Positions 36,006 to 44,316 of a stretch of DNA of 64,000 nt are shown piece after piece (positions within the stretch are counted from its first letter, which is position 1; each line of letters starts with the position of its first letter). The position numbers and the translations under genes were made by a program. Below the pieces are notes generated by a model, which was not told the origin of the DNA, ran no database searches, and worked only from the letters and a program-made list of their open reading frames with translations. Source of the stretch: an uncultured Alphaproteobacteria bacterium (GTDB taxonomy: Bacteria > Pseudomonadota > Alphaproteobacteria > HIMB59 > GCA-002718135); assembly GCA_902618015.1 (NCBI GenBank), contig CACMYX010000002.1, positions 275,115-339,114 on the forward strand, in the 5' to 3' direction.

Positions 36006-37357
36006 AAGATATATATAAATATATAGATGATAATGTTGACGAATATGTAAAGGATTTGCAAGAGTTTATAAGAAAGCCCTCAGTATCTGCTCAAAAATTA
36101 GGTTTAGAAGAATGTGCAAATTATGTTGTTGAGAAAATGCACAAGGATGGCTTACCCGCTGAATTACATGAGATACCTGATGGCCCTCCTTTAGTCTTTG
36201 GGCATTTAGAATCTTCAAATTCTAAAAAAACATTATTTTGTTATTCTCATTATGATGTTCAACCACCAGAACCTATTGAAGAGTGGTCACATGGAGGTCC
36301 ATGGTCTGGTGCCTTAGTTGATGATGTAATTTATGGAAGAGGGGCTACAGATAACAAAGGTGGTTTATTAGCTTTTAATAAAGCAGCAAAAGCATTTTTA
36401 AAAGTAAGAGGTGAAGTTCCCTTAAATTTAAAATTTTTCTATGAAGGGGAAGAAGAAATAGGTTCTGTTCATCTTGGCCCGTGGGTCGAAAAAAATAAAA
36501 AACTCTTAGAAGCTGATGGAATGCACTGCTTAGATGGAACAGTTGACGAATTTGCTAAAGTGCCGGAGGTTGAGCTTGGTTTAAAATCAGTATTATTTGT
36601 GGAATTAATCGCAAGAGGAGGAAAAAAAGATATTCACTCTCTTAATTTTCCACTTGTACCTAGTCCTCCATGGGAATTAGTTCATGCTTTATCAACTATA
36701 ATGACAAGAGATAGAAAAATATTAATTAAGGATTGGTATGAGGGATTATACGAATTAGGAGAGGAAGAAATAAATTTACTTGATGAAAAGAATGAAAGAG
36801 TAGATTTATCTGCATTAAAATCAGAATTTGGTATTGAAAATTTTGTTCTAAACAGAGATGGAGTTGAGGCAATCAAAGCGAGAACATACGAGCCAACTGC
36901 AAATATTCAAGGAATGATTTCAGGATATACTGGTCCTGGACACAAAACTATTGTACCAAGCGAAGCAAAAGTTCGAATAGATTTTCGGTTACTTCCACAT
37001 ATGAATCCACAAAAATGTATAAAAAAACTAAAAGATCATTTGATTGAGCATGGATTTGGTCATCTTGAGGTGAAAGCTTTTGATGCAGCAGAACCTCCTT
37101 ACAAAATTTCTGTTAAAGAAGATATATCTCAAGCTATTATTAAAGCTGCAGAGGAAGTATTTGGTGAAAAACCTGTTGTAAATGGTGTTTCAGCAGAAGG
37201 AACTATATTGAAACATGTTTGGATGCCATGTGTATTAACTGGGTTTGCTAATCCTGGTGCAAATCTTCATGCGCCAGATGAAAATATTAAGGTTGAAAAC
37301 TATATAAAAGGTATAAAATACGCTGCAGCAATAATGGAAAATTTTTCTAAATACTAA
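36002..37357 (+). CDS. M20 family dipeptidase/deacylase (CNDP-like)
   Basis: 451 residues with the M20 metal site: SHYDVQPPEP (His and nearby Asp), GRGATDNKGG (bridging Asp), YEGEEEIGS (catalytic and metal Glu), LDGT and late NLHAPDE (final His). The long form with HYDVQPP resembles cytosolic non-specific dipeptidases and carnosinase-type enzymes rather than ArgE. It is the last gene of the + strand arm, overlapping the SDR by 4 bases. It likely splits a dipeptide-like import product. Confidence 0.88.
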   Translation: MKDIYKYIDDNVDEYVKDLQEFIRKPSVSAQKLGLEECANYVVEKMHKDGLPAELHEIPDGPPLVFGHLESSNSKKTLFCYSHYDVQPPEPIEEWSHGGPWSGALVDDVIYGRGATDNKGGLLAFNKAAKAFLKVRGEVPLNLKFFYEGEEEIGSVHLGPWVEKNKKLLEADGMHCLDGTVDEFAKVPEVELGLKSVLFVELIARGGKKDIHSLNFPLVPSPPWELVHALSTIMTRDRKILIKDWYEGLYELGEEEINLLDEKNERVDLSALKSEFGIENFVLNRDGVEAIKARTYEPTANIQGMISGYTGPGHKTIVPSEAKVRIDFRLLPHMNPQKCIKKLKDHLIEHGFGHLEVKAFDAAEPPYKISVKEDISQAIIKAAEEVFGEKPVVNGVSAEGTILKHVWMPCVLTGFANPGANLHAPDENIKVENYIKGIKYAAAIMENFSKY

Positions 37358-37380
37358 CAAACTTTTAGTTAAAACAATAA

Positions 37381-38532
37381 TTAAACATTAATTACTGGTA
37401 ATTCTTTAGGCGTTCTTGTTGTTAATAATCTATTACCATTTTCAGTAATTAAAACATTTTCTTCATGAACTAATATCAAACCATTTTCAATCTCGATTGA
37501 AGGCTCTAAAGCTAAGATCATGTTTTTTTCTAAAATTGTATTATCATCAATCATAATACTAGGTGGTTCTGTCAGTTGAAGACCAAAACCATGTCCCATT
37601 CTTCCAACTTTACTTTTAACATTACTTGAAAATAAATTTTTACTTAGTAATTCATAAACCTCTTTACAACTGATACCCGGTTTAATTATTTCTAGAGTTT
37701 TTTCTGTAGTATCCCATAATTTATTATAAGCATCTAAAGATTTTTGACTAATATTTCCAAATCCAAAATTTCTATCAAAATCACAGAAATATCCATTTAG
37801 TGTAGAGCCAGTATCAATAATTAGAATATCACCATCTTTAGTTATTCTATCCGTTGGATTACATATAATTTGATTATATCCGTTAAATCCGGAAGCACAT
37901 GCAATGTATTGAATATAATCTGCACCACTCTCAATTAATTCTGTTTTAAATATCGCAGCAATTTGTTTTTCACTCATTCCTAAGTTAATTTTTTGTGGAA
38001 AGTTATCAAATACCTTACTTGTAATGGAACAAATTTCTTTAATATTATTGATCTCTATTTCAGATTTGATTTTTCTTATATTCCAAATTATCTTACTAGC
38101 ATCAACAAAATTATATTCTGATAAATTTTTTTGAATATTCTGATAATCTATAACACTCATTCGCAAGAAACTTTCATTTCCTAATTCAAATCCGATATTT
38201 GAATTTTTAGGAAAATTTTTAATATTTTTTTTAAGTAAAGATATCCCTTCATCTTTTGGATTCGGAGAGTCCCAAGTCTCGATATCATTAACTAATGTAT
38301 TTTGCATAGCTGTAACACCAATTGATGGTATTATTGCTTTTATTGGATTTTTTTTTGAAATAATTAAATACCAAGGCCTTGTGGGGCTTTCCCAAAAATT
38401 ACTATCAAGTCCAGTGAAATATCTAAAATTTGATGGTGAAGTTATAATAACTGCATCAATATTTTCTTTTTCAATATGAATTTGTATTTTTTCAATTCTG
38501 GAAATAAATTCTTCTTTTGGAAAATCGTTCAT
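37381..38532 (-). CDS. M24 family Xaa-Pro aminopeptidase-like protein
   Basis: 383 residues: creatinase N-domain, then the pita-bread catalytic domain with all five metal ligands visible: LIIDTGS, YFCDFDRNF, GHGFGLQLTEPP (His), LALEPSIE (Glu) and HEENVLIT (Glu). It should be an active two-metal peptidase acting next to Pro or on N-substituted amino acids. It is the intact counterpart of the degenerate M24 protein at 21422-22591. It is a single gene, convergent with the M20 gene across a 23-base gap, the only convergent pair in the window that does not overlap. Confidence 0.88.
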   Translation of the reverse strand: MNDFPKEEFISRIEKIQIHIEKENIDAVIITSPSNFRYFTGLDSNFWESPTRPWYLIISKKNPIKAIIPSIGVTAMQNTLVNDIETWDSPNPKDEGISLLKKNIKNFPKNSNIGFELGNESFLRMSVIDYQNIQKNLSEYNFVDASKIIWNIRKIKSEIEINNIKEICSITSKVFDNFPQKINLGMSEKQIAAIFKTELIESGADYIQYIACASGFNGYNQIICNPTDRITKDGDILIIDTGSTLNGYFCDFDRNFGFGNISQKSLDAYNKLWDTTEKTLEIIKPGISCKEVYELLSKNLFSSNVKSKVGRMGHGFGLQLTEPPSIMIDDNTILEKNMILALEPSIEIENGLILVHEENVLITENGNRLLTTRTPKELPVINV

Positions 38533-38581
38533 AAATTGATAAGTATCATAGCATTAACATTTATTAACAATAAGAAATACT

Positions 38582-38998
38582 TTGATCTATTCATCATTAT
38601 TCATTTTTTGTTTGTCTTTAGGTACTTTTTTTCCTTTTGCTTCAGAGACATATTTATCAGCACTATTATTATCTAATAAGTATAGTACATTTTTATTATT
38701 ATTTTTTGCTTCAGCAGGTAATATTTTAGGATCTCTAATAAGTTGGATATGTGGTTACTTTGTAAATTTTCTTATTAAGAAACCTTGGTTCCCGTTAAAT
38801 AAATATTTATTACAGAAAGCTACAGATATTTTCAAAAAGTATGGAAAATGGTCATTATTATTTTCATGGGTACCTATTATTGGAGATCCAATTGCATTTG
38901 CAGCAGGCACACTAAAATATAATATTACTTTTTTTTTAATATTTGTATCTATTGGGAAAATTGCTAGATATTTGATAATATATTTATATCTTATTTAA
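38582..38998 (+). CDS. YqaA/DedA-family small membrane protein
   Basis: 138 residues, mostly hydrophobic, with about four spans. FPFASETYLSALLL near the N-terminus matches the acidic PxSE motif of YqaA/SNARE-associated proteins, and WVPIIGDPIAFAAGTLKYN matches the second motif (W-P-x-GD) of that group. The start is a TTG; no ATG or GTG occurs after the last in-frame stop at 38555. The family is linked to lipid handling and membrane potential, with no precise role. It is divergent from the M24 peptidase gene. Confidence 0.78.
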   Translation: MIYSSLFIFCLSLGTFFPFASETYLSALLLSNKYSTFLLLFFASAGNILGSLISWICGYFVNFLIKKPWFPLNKYLLQKATDIFKKYGKWSLLFSWVPIIGDPIAFAAGTLKYNITFFLIFVSIGKIARYLIIYLYLI

Positions 38999-39004
38999 TT
39001 TGTG

Positions 39005-39964
39005 ATGTCTGAAAATCTAATATTTGTTTTCATTATTGGTTTTTTATCTGGAGTTGGTTTTTTATCAATTATATTTTTTCTTCGCAAAGAAAAAAATTCT
39101 GAAATAAAAAATGATACTGATCTTACTTCCTTAAAAAATCATATGCAATCAATTCAGCAATCTTTACAAAATTTTAATTTAGCGCAAGATAGAATTGAGA
39201 ATACATTAATTAGAGGTGGCGCGATTCAACAAGGTCCTTGGGGAGAATTTGTACTTAAAAATATTTTAGATAGTGTTGGCTTACGAGAAGGAGAAGAGTA
39301 CTCAACTCAAAAAACTTTTAGAGATGAAGATGGTAATTTACAAAAACCTGATGTAATTGTTCATATGCCAGGAAATAGACACATAATTATAGATTCAAAA
39401 GTGTCCTTAGATTCTTGGCATGATTATTCTAATACAAATGACAATCAACAAAAGAAGATATTTTTGAAAAAATTTTTGGATTCAACAAAAACTTTGATTA
39501 GAAGTTTGAGTAAAGATAATTATTCAAAAATTTATGGAATCAATACAATTGATAATGTTTTAATGTTTGTTCCAATAGAACCAGCACTACTTACCTTATA
39601 TAATGAGGCAAATAAACTTATCGAAGATTCATGGAACAATAAAATAATTATTGTTGGACCATCAACTTTACCTTTTTTACTTAAAGCTGTAGAAAATATG
39701 TGGAGGGTTGATAAACAATCTAAAACAATAAAAGACATAGCATCAGCAGCATCAGACATTTACGACAAAACAGTTAGTGTGTATGAGTCATTTGTAAAAG
39801 CTAATCAATCATTAGATGTAGCTAAATCAAAAATGGATGAAGCTAAACAAAGATTACAAGATGGTTCTGGAAGTTTGACTAAAAAAGTAGAAAAGATGAA
39901 AAAATTAGGAAGATTGAGTACTAAAAAACAGTTGCCAGATATAAATGACGATGTAATAAACTAA
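39005..39964 (+). CDS. rmuC: DNA recombination protein RmuC family
   Basis: 319 residues from the ATG at 39005; a GTG one codon earlier is also possible. It has an N-terminal membrane anchor, a short helical stretch, then the RmuC nuclease-like domain with IQQGPWGEFVLKNIL, KPDVIVHMPGNRHIIIDSKV and the helix near VDKQSKTIKDIASAASDIYDK. It is shorter than the 400-500 residues usual for RmuC because the coiled coil between anchor and domain is reduced. RmuC limits inversions at short inverted repeats. The yajQ gene follows 4 bases later. Confidence 0.88.
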   Translation: MSENLIFVFIIGFLSGVGFLSIIFFLRKEKNSEIKNDTDLTSLKNHMQSIQQSLQNFNLAQDRIENTLIRGGAIQQGPWGEFVLKNILDSVGLREGEEYSTQKTFRDEDGNLQKPDVIVHMPGNRHIIIDSKVSLDSWHDYSNTNDNQQKKIFLKKFLDSTKTLIRSLSKDNYSKIYGINTIDNVLMFVPIEPALLTLYNEANKLIEDSWNNKIIIVGPSTLPFLLKAVENMWRVDKQSKTIKDIASAASDIYDKTVSVYESFVKANQSLDVAKSKMDEAKQRLQDGSGSLTKKVEKMKKLGRLSTKKQLPDINDDVIN

Positions 39965-39968
39965 ATTA

Positions 39969-40454
39969 ATGCCTAGTTTTGATATTGTAAACAGATTAGA
40001 TCATCAAGAAATTGATAACGCGCTAGGAAATGCTACAAGAGAAATTACCACAAGGTATGATTTTAAAGGATCAGATACTTCAATTGAAAAAAATGAAAAT
40101 ACTATAGTTGTTATTACTGATGATGAAATGAAAGCTGGTCAAGTAAATGACATGCTAGTTACTCATTTTGTAAGACGAAAAGTTGATCCTTTATGTTTAA
40201 AAAAAAATGATATTGAAAAAGCTGGGGGGAATAAAATTCGTCAGACTTATGAATTAGTAGAAGGCATTGAGCAATCCCTGTGTAAAAAAATTACTTCTGA
40301 TATCAAAAGTTCTAAATTAAAAGTTCAAGTTAAGATCAATGGGAATGAACTTCGTGTTGAAGGAAAGAAAAAAGATGATTTACAAGGTGTTATGAAGCTT
40401 ATTGAAGATGCTAAGATAGGTATACCAGTCCAATTTGTAAATTTTAGAGATTAA
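39969..40454 (+). CDS. yajQ: YajQ family nucleotide-binding protein
   Basis: 161 residues with the invariant start MPSFDIVN, TRYDFKGS and the C-terminal GIPVQFVNFRD, the complete UPF0234/YajQ length. It has two small alpha/beta domains and no membrane segment. Relatives bind cyclic di-GMP or act as a transcription co-factor; whether this one does is not visible. It lies 4 bases downstream of rmuC and 3 bases upstream of the LysE gene. Confidence 0.93.
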   Translation: MPSFDIVNRLDHQEIDNALGNATREITTRYDFKGSDTSIEKNENTIVVITDDEMKAGQVNDMLVTHFVRRKVDPLCLKKNDIEKAGGNKIRQTYELVEGIEQSLCKKITSDIKSSKLKVQVKINGNELRVEGKKKDDLQGVMKLIEDAKIGIPVQFVNFRD

Positions 40455-40457
40455 AAA

Positions 40458-41066
40458 ATGATTACCTGGGAGTTAATTGCTGCTTTAGCAGTGTATAATT
40501 TTATTATGTACGTAACACCAGGCCCAAACAATAGTATTTTAACTGCATCAGGTATAAAATTTGGTTTTGTTAGATCTATTCCTAATATTTTTGGTATTCC
40601 TTCTGGTCATGGTTTGCAATTAGCACTTGTATGTCTGGGTCTTGGATCCTTATTCATTACCTATCCTATACTCTATGATATTTTAAGATATATAGGAGCA
40701 GGGTATATTCTTTATTTAGCATATAAAATGTTTGGGTCTTTAAATATTTCTAAGACTGAAGATAGGTCAAGACCATTAAAATATTATGAAGCAATTTTGT
40801 TTCAATTTGTAAATCCAAAAGCCTGGGTAATCTGCTCAACTGCAGTAACATTATATTATCCAAAAGATGAAAATATAATTATTGGCACACTATTTATGGT
40901 TATTATGTCTACTGTAGTTAACATTCCTTCTATTAGTATATGGGCTTATGGGGGAAGTGTTATCAGACATTATCTTAATAATGATAAATTGAAAAAAATA
41001 GTTGAATTAACTTTAGCTATAATGCTTATAGCAACTGCTGCTTCAGTTCTATTATATAACGCTTAA
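40458..41066 (+). CDS. LysE/RhtB family amino-acid exporter
   Basis: A 202-residue membrane protein with about six spans. The family motif VTPGPNN sits in the first span, followed by GFVRSIPNIFGIPSGHG in the loop. The FQFVNPKAWV motif lies before the fourth span. LysE/RhtB proteins export amino acids such as lysine, homoserine or threonine. Its stop overlaps that of the convergent GST gene in a TTAA junction. Confidence 0.88.
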   Translation: MITWELIAALAVYNFIMYVTPGPNNSILTASGIKFGFVRSIPNIFGIPSGHGLQLALVCLGLGSLFITYPILYDILRYIGAGYILYLAYKMFGSLNISKTEDRSRPLKYYEAILFQFVNPKAWVICSTAVTLYYPKDENIIIGTLFMVIMSTVVNIPSISIWAYGGSVIRHYLNNDKLKKIVELTLAIMLIATAASVLLYNA

Positions 41067-41686
41067 GGTACTGGAATTTTATGAAATTCTCCTGCAATAT
41101 TATATCCCTTAACGACAGCTGGTCTTTTTAAAATTTTTAAATACCATTTTAAAACATTTGGATATTTATCTATTTGAATTTCATGTCTTTCAAATCTAGC
41201 TACCCAAGGCCATATAGAGATATCAGCTATTGAATAATCATTAGAAAAATATTCACTAACTGAAAGTCTCTTATCTAGAATACTATATACATGCTTTGCA
41301 TAATTCCTTGATCTTTCTGAGGCAAATTTACTTTTACCAGCATGATAGTATAAATATTGATGTGCTTGACCTAGCATTGGCCCTACATATGACATTTGAA
41401 AAAAAACCCATTGAATTATTTCCCAATAATTACTTTTATTAATAAATCGATTATGTTTATTTGCTAAATATAGAAGGATTGCACCTGATTCAAAAACTGT
41501 ATTTCCATTATCATTATCTACAATTACAGGTATTTTATTAGTTGGTGAAATTTTAGAAAAATTATCAGTAAATTGCTCATTTTGATTTAAATCAATTAGA
41601 ATAGTCTTGTAATCAATTTCTAATTCTTCAAGTAATATGCTGATTTTTCTGCCGTTTGGAGTTGGTGAATAATATAGATCAATCAT
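41063..41686 (-). CDS. Glutathione S-transferase family protein
   Basis: 207 residues with an N-terminal thioredoxin fold (DLYYSPTPNGRKISILLEEL, NKIPVIVD with the cis-Pro, and VFESGAILLYLA with the glutathione-binding ES pair). The C-terminal helical domain has the SIADISIWPWVARFE N-capping motif. The SPTPNG beginning resembles YfcG/YghU-like bacterial GSTs, which act as disulfide-bond reductases. It is a single gene, convergent with LysE and divergent from the small TIGR03643 gene. Confidence 0.88.
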   Translation of the reverse strand: MIDLYYSPTPNGRKISILLEELEIDYKTILIDLNQNEQFTDNFSKISPTNKIPVIVDNDNGNTVFESGAILLYLANKHNRFINKSNYWEIIQWVFFQMSYVGPMLGQAHQYLYYHAGKSKFASERSRNYAKHVYSILDKRLSVSEYFSNDYSIADISIWPWVARFERHEIQIDKYPNVLKWYLKILKRPAVVKGYNIAGEFHKIPVP

Positions 41687-41724
41687 GGTTAGATTATTTT
41701 TAATTCAAAACTATATAAATACTA

Positions 41725-41958
41725 GTGGATTACAATACTAATATAATCATTAAATTAGCTTGGTGTGATAAAACTTCATTTGAAAAAATAAAAAGGATTC
41801 ACGGAGTTACCGAATCAGAGGTTATAAAAATAATGAGAAAAAATCTCAAACCTCGATCATTCAAATTATGGAGAACTAGAGTGAGCGGAAGATCAAGAAA
41901 GCACGAGAAAAAAAGAAATCTATCAGAAAAACCATTTAAATATGAAAGTTATGTTTAG
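41725..41958 (+). CDS. TIGR03643/DUF2805 family small protein
   Basis: 77 residues from a GTG start. LAWCDKTSFEKI, GVTESEVIKIMRKNLKP, SFKLWRTRVSGRSRKHEKK is the characteristic pattern of this short family. The C-terminal half is very basic (Arg/Lys-rich), which suggests nucleic-acid binding, but no function is known to me. It overlaps the following TPR gene by 17 bases. Confidence 0.8.
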   Translation: MDYNTNIIIKLAWCDKTSFEKIKRIHGVTESEVIKIMRKNLKPRSFKLWRTRVSGRSRKHEKKRNLSEKPFKYESYV

Positions 41959-42496
41959 AATACTCATCAGTTGCATTATTATTTTATTTTTTAGTAATAT
42001 TGCAATAGCTGATCAAAATGATCCGAGATTAAATAATTTATTTAAAAAATTAAATCAGACAGAGAACCAAGAAGAGATAAGAGAATTAATATCTGATATC
42101 TGGAATATATGGTACGAAGTTGATGATCCAAAAGTAATTGAATATTTTGAGAAAGGTATTCAAGCTATGAATTTGAGAAATTATCCACTTGCAATAAGAT
42201 TCTTTAATAATTTAATTGAAGAAGATCCTAATTTTGCTGAAGGTTGGAATAAAAGGGCAACTGTTCATTTCATGATGGGTAATTTTGATCAATCTATGCA
42301 AGACATCATTAAAACTCTTGAATTAGAACCAAGACATTTTGGTGCTCTAGATGGAATGGGTTTAATTTTTATTCATCAGGGTCAGTTTCAACAGGCAATT
42401 GATGTATATGACAAGATGTTAGAGATTTTTCCTTATAGTGTAAAAACTATGGATAAAAAAGAGAGAATACAATCGTTTATTTCTCAATCTACGTAA
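41942..42496 (+). CDS. TPR-repeat protein with signal peptide
   Basis: 184 residues. Residues 1-23 form a signal peptide (basic start, hydrophobic run, ending in IAIAD), so it is exported to the periplasm. Three TPR-like helix pairs follow, centred on ALNLRNYPLAIRFFNNLIEEDP, AEGWNKRATVHFMMG and the ALDGMGLIFIHQGQFQQAIDVY segment. TPR modules mediate protein contacts; a cell-envelope scaffolding role is likely but unspecified. It overlaps the TIGR03643 gene at its start and the AEC gene at its stop (8 bases). Confidence 0.8.
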   Translation: MKVMFRILISCIIILFFSNIAIADQNDPRLNNLFKKLNQTENQEEIRELISDIWNIWYEVDDPKVIEYFEKGIQAMNLRNYPLAIRFFNNLIEEDPNFAEGWNKRATVHFMMGNFDQSMQDIIKTLELEPRHFGALDGMGLIFIHQGQFQQAIDVYDKMLEIFPYSVKTMDKKERIQSFISQST

Positions 42497-43427
42497 TATC
42501 AAAAAATACTAATAATAAAGACAGTGTAAAAAAACTAACAAACGTACTTAATACTACATTGGAAGAAACGACAGCTTTTAGTGAGTTATATCTGTATGCA
42601 AAATAATATGACTGAGACCCACTTGGTAAAGCTGCGGCCATAGTAACAATAATTACCAAGAGACTATCAAGCTCTAATATAAATTGTGCTAAACAAAATG
42701 CAATTATAGGGTGAATGAAATTTTTTAAGATAGTTAATAGTATTGCACTATAAATATTTTCTCTAATTTTAAAATTTCCTAACGCAAGACCTAAAGAAAT
42801 GAGAACCATTGGAAGAGCAAGGTTTACAAAAATATCTAAGGGCTCTTTAAGAATAGATGGAACAATAAGATTAGAGTAATTAAGAATGATACCAATTATC
42901 ATTCCGAAAAGTACAATATTTTTAATTATACCTAATAATATTTGATAAAAAATTTCGACAATGCTTTTTTGTCTATTTCTATAAACTTCTATTATAATAA
43001 CAGTATAGCTAAAATGAACAATACCATGAAAAAAAACTAATATCATATAAGGTATTGTATTTATTGGACCCAAAACTGCATACATAAGAGGTATTCCCAT
43101 TGCTACTGTGTTACCAAAACAAGCAGCTAATCCAAATAGTGCAGAGTCATCTGTTTTAAAATTTAAAAATTGTTTGCTAATTAAAAATCCAATCATGGAT
43201 ATAAAAATTCCTGAAGCAAAAAATGAGATGATCAGACCAATAGAATTAATTTGAGGAAATGAGACTTGCCAAAAATATATAATTAAAGCTAAAGGCAGAA
43301 GAATGTTGAAACCTGTAAAATCAAAATAATCAATATATTTTTTTGGAAGTATTTGTAATTTATTTACAAAAAATCCAAAAAGGATATATCCAAACACACT
43401 GCTAACTATATTAAATAAGTCAATCAT
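42489..43427 (-). CDS. AEC (auxin efflux carrier) family transporter
   Basis: A 312-residue membrane protein with about ten spans arranged as two halves. The N-terminal YILFGFFVNKLQILPKK, the ACFGNTVAMGIPLMYAV motif with its broken-helix Gly/Asn, and the ALPSGSQSYYFAYRY motif near the end are typical. Family members carry malate, malonate or other anions. It overlaps the AsmA-like gene by 8 bases on the same strand and the TPR gene by 8 bases at the stop codons. Confidence 0.85.
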   Translation of the reverse strand: MIDLFNIVSSVFGYILFGFFVNKLQILPKKYIDYFDFTGFNILLPLALIIYFWQVSFPQINSIGLIISFFASGIFISMIGFLISKQFLNFKTDDSALFGLAACFGNTVAMGIPLMYAVLGPINTIPYMILVFFHGIVHFSYTVIIIEVYRNRQKSIVEIFYQILLGIIKNIVLFGMIIGIILNYSNLIVPSILKEPLDIFVNLALPMVLISLGLALGNFKIRENIYSAILLTILKNFIHPIIAFCLAQFILELDSLLVIIVTMAAALPSGSQSYYFAYRYNSLKAVVSSNVVLSTFVSFFTLSLLLVFFDIT

Positions 43428-44298
43428 TTAAATCAAAAAAATTATTTAAAAATTGAATGACGCTTTCTTCAACTATATTATTTTCATTTGAGTTTAAATT
43501 TTGTAAAAATTTTGAATTTTCATCAAAACTTATATTAGGATTATTTAAGTTTCCTTTAATTAAAGTAGTTAAATATATTTCATTATTTTGAGATAAGTTT
43601 AAAATAATATCTATAAAATTATTATTGTAATTGTATTCTCCTTTTATAAGAATTCTGTTGTTTTTATTACTAATTTCTATTTTGCTAGTTTCTAAAATAT
43701 TCTTATTTTTATTTATTTCGCCTTTAAAATTAGAACTTTCATTACCAAAAGCATTTATTAATTCAGAAAATGCAAATTTTTGATTGTTTTGATTTTCTAA
43801 TTTTTCAAAGAATAATTTTAAAAATGAAATAAGAAATTTTTCTTCATTAGTCGTTTCTAAAAATATTTTTCCATTAATTTTATAAATTGAATCAAATAAA
43901 TTTTCTAAATTATCACTATATTTAAGATAATTTTCAATATAATTTACTTTTCCATTAATATTTACTTCACTAAAATTAAAATTATTAATGTTAATATTAT
44001 CAATTAGAATATTTAAATTTCCTAAAATTTGAAATACAGGCTGAGAAATATTGATATTAATATTATTAATGTATAAATTATTTTTGTAATCTTTAATTTC
44101 TAAGTTTGTGTTAAGCTTAACAATTGGAAAAATATTGATTTTAGTTTTGTTATTTTCATTAATTTTAATTTCTAATTTCTTCTCGATATCACTAATTATT
44201 TTTTCTTTTTCAAAATTATTTAGAAAAATATAAATAAAGATAGATAAAATTATTAATATAATTACTACTATAGAAAAAAATAATCTAATTTTTTTCAT
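43420..44298 (-). CDS. AsmA-like envelope protein (poorly conserved)
   Basis: 292 residues with one N-terminal membrane anchor (about residues 5-29) and a long periplasmic beta-rich part very rich in Asn, Ile and Lys. The C-terminal KGNLNNPNISFDENSKFLQ segment resembles the end of AsmA-family proteins, which help move phospholipids to the outer membrane. The rest is weakly conserved, as expected for this family in an AT-rich genome. It starts 18 bases after the flavoprotein stop. Confidence 0.6.
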   Translation of the reverse strand: MKKIRLFFSIVVIILIILSIFIYIFLNNFEKEKIISDIEKKLEIKINENNKTKINIFPIVKLNTNLEIKDYKNNLYINNININISQPVFQILGNLNILIDNININNFNFSEVNINGKVNYIENYLKYSDNLENLFDSIYKINGKIFLETTNEEKFLISFLKLFFEKLENQNNQKFAFSELINAFGNESSNFKGEINKNKNILETSKIEISNKNNRILIKGEYNYNNNFIDIILNLSQNNEIYLTTLIKGNLNNPNISFDENSKFLQNLNSNENNIVEESVIQFLNNFFDLND

Positions 44299-44316
44299 AT
44301 ATTAGATCGTAAAAAA

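Noticed and set aside
43420..44298. Low-complexity Asn/Ile/Lys-rich gene as a possible pseudogene
   Set aside because: The frame is intact over 292 codons, with a membrane anchor and an AsmA-like end; the composition fits a fast-evolving envelope protein in an AT-rich genome.
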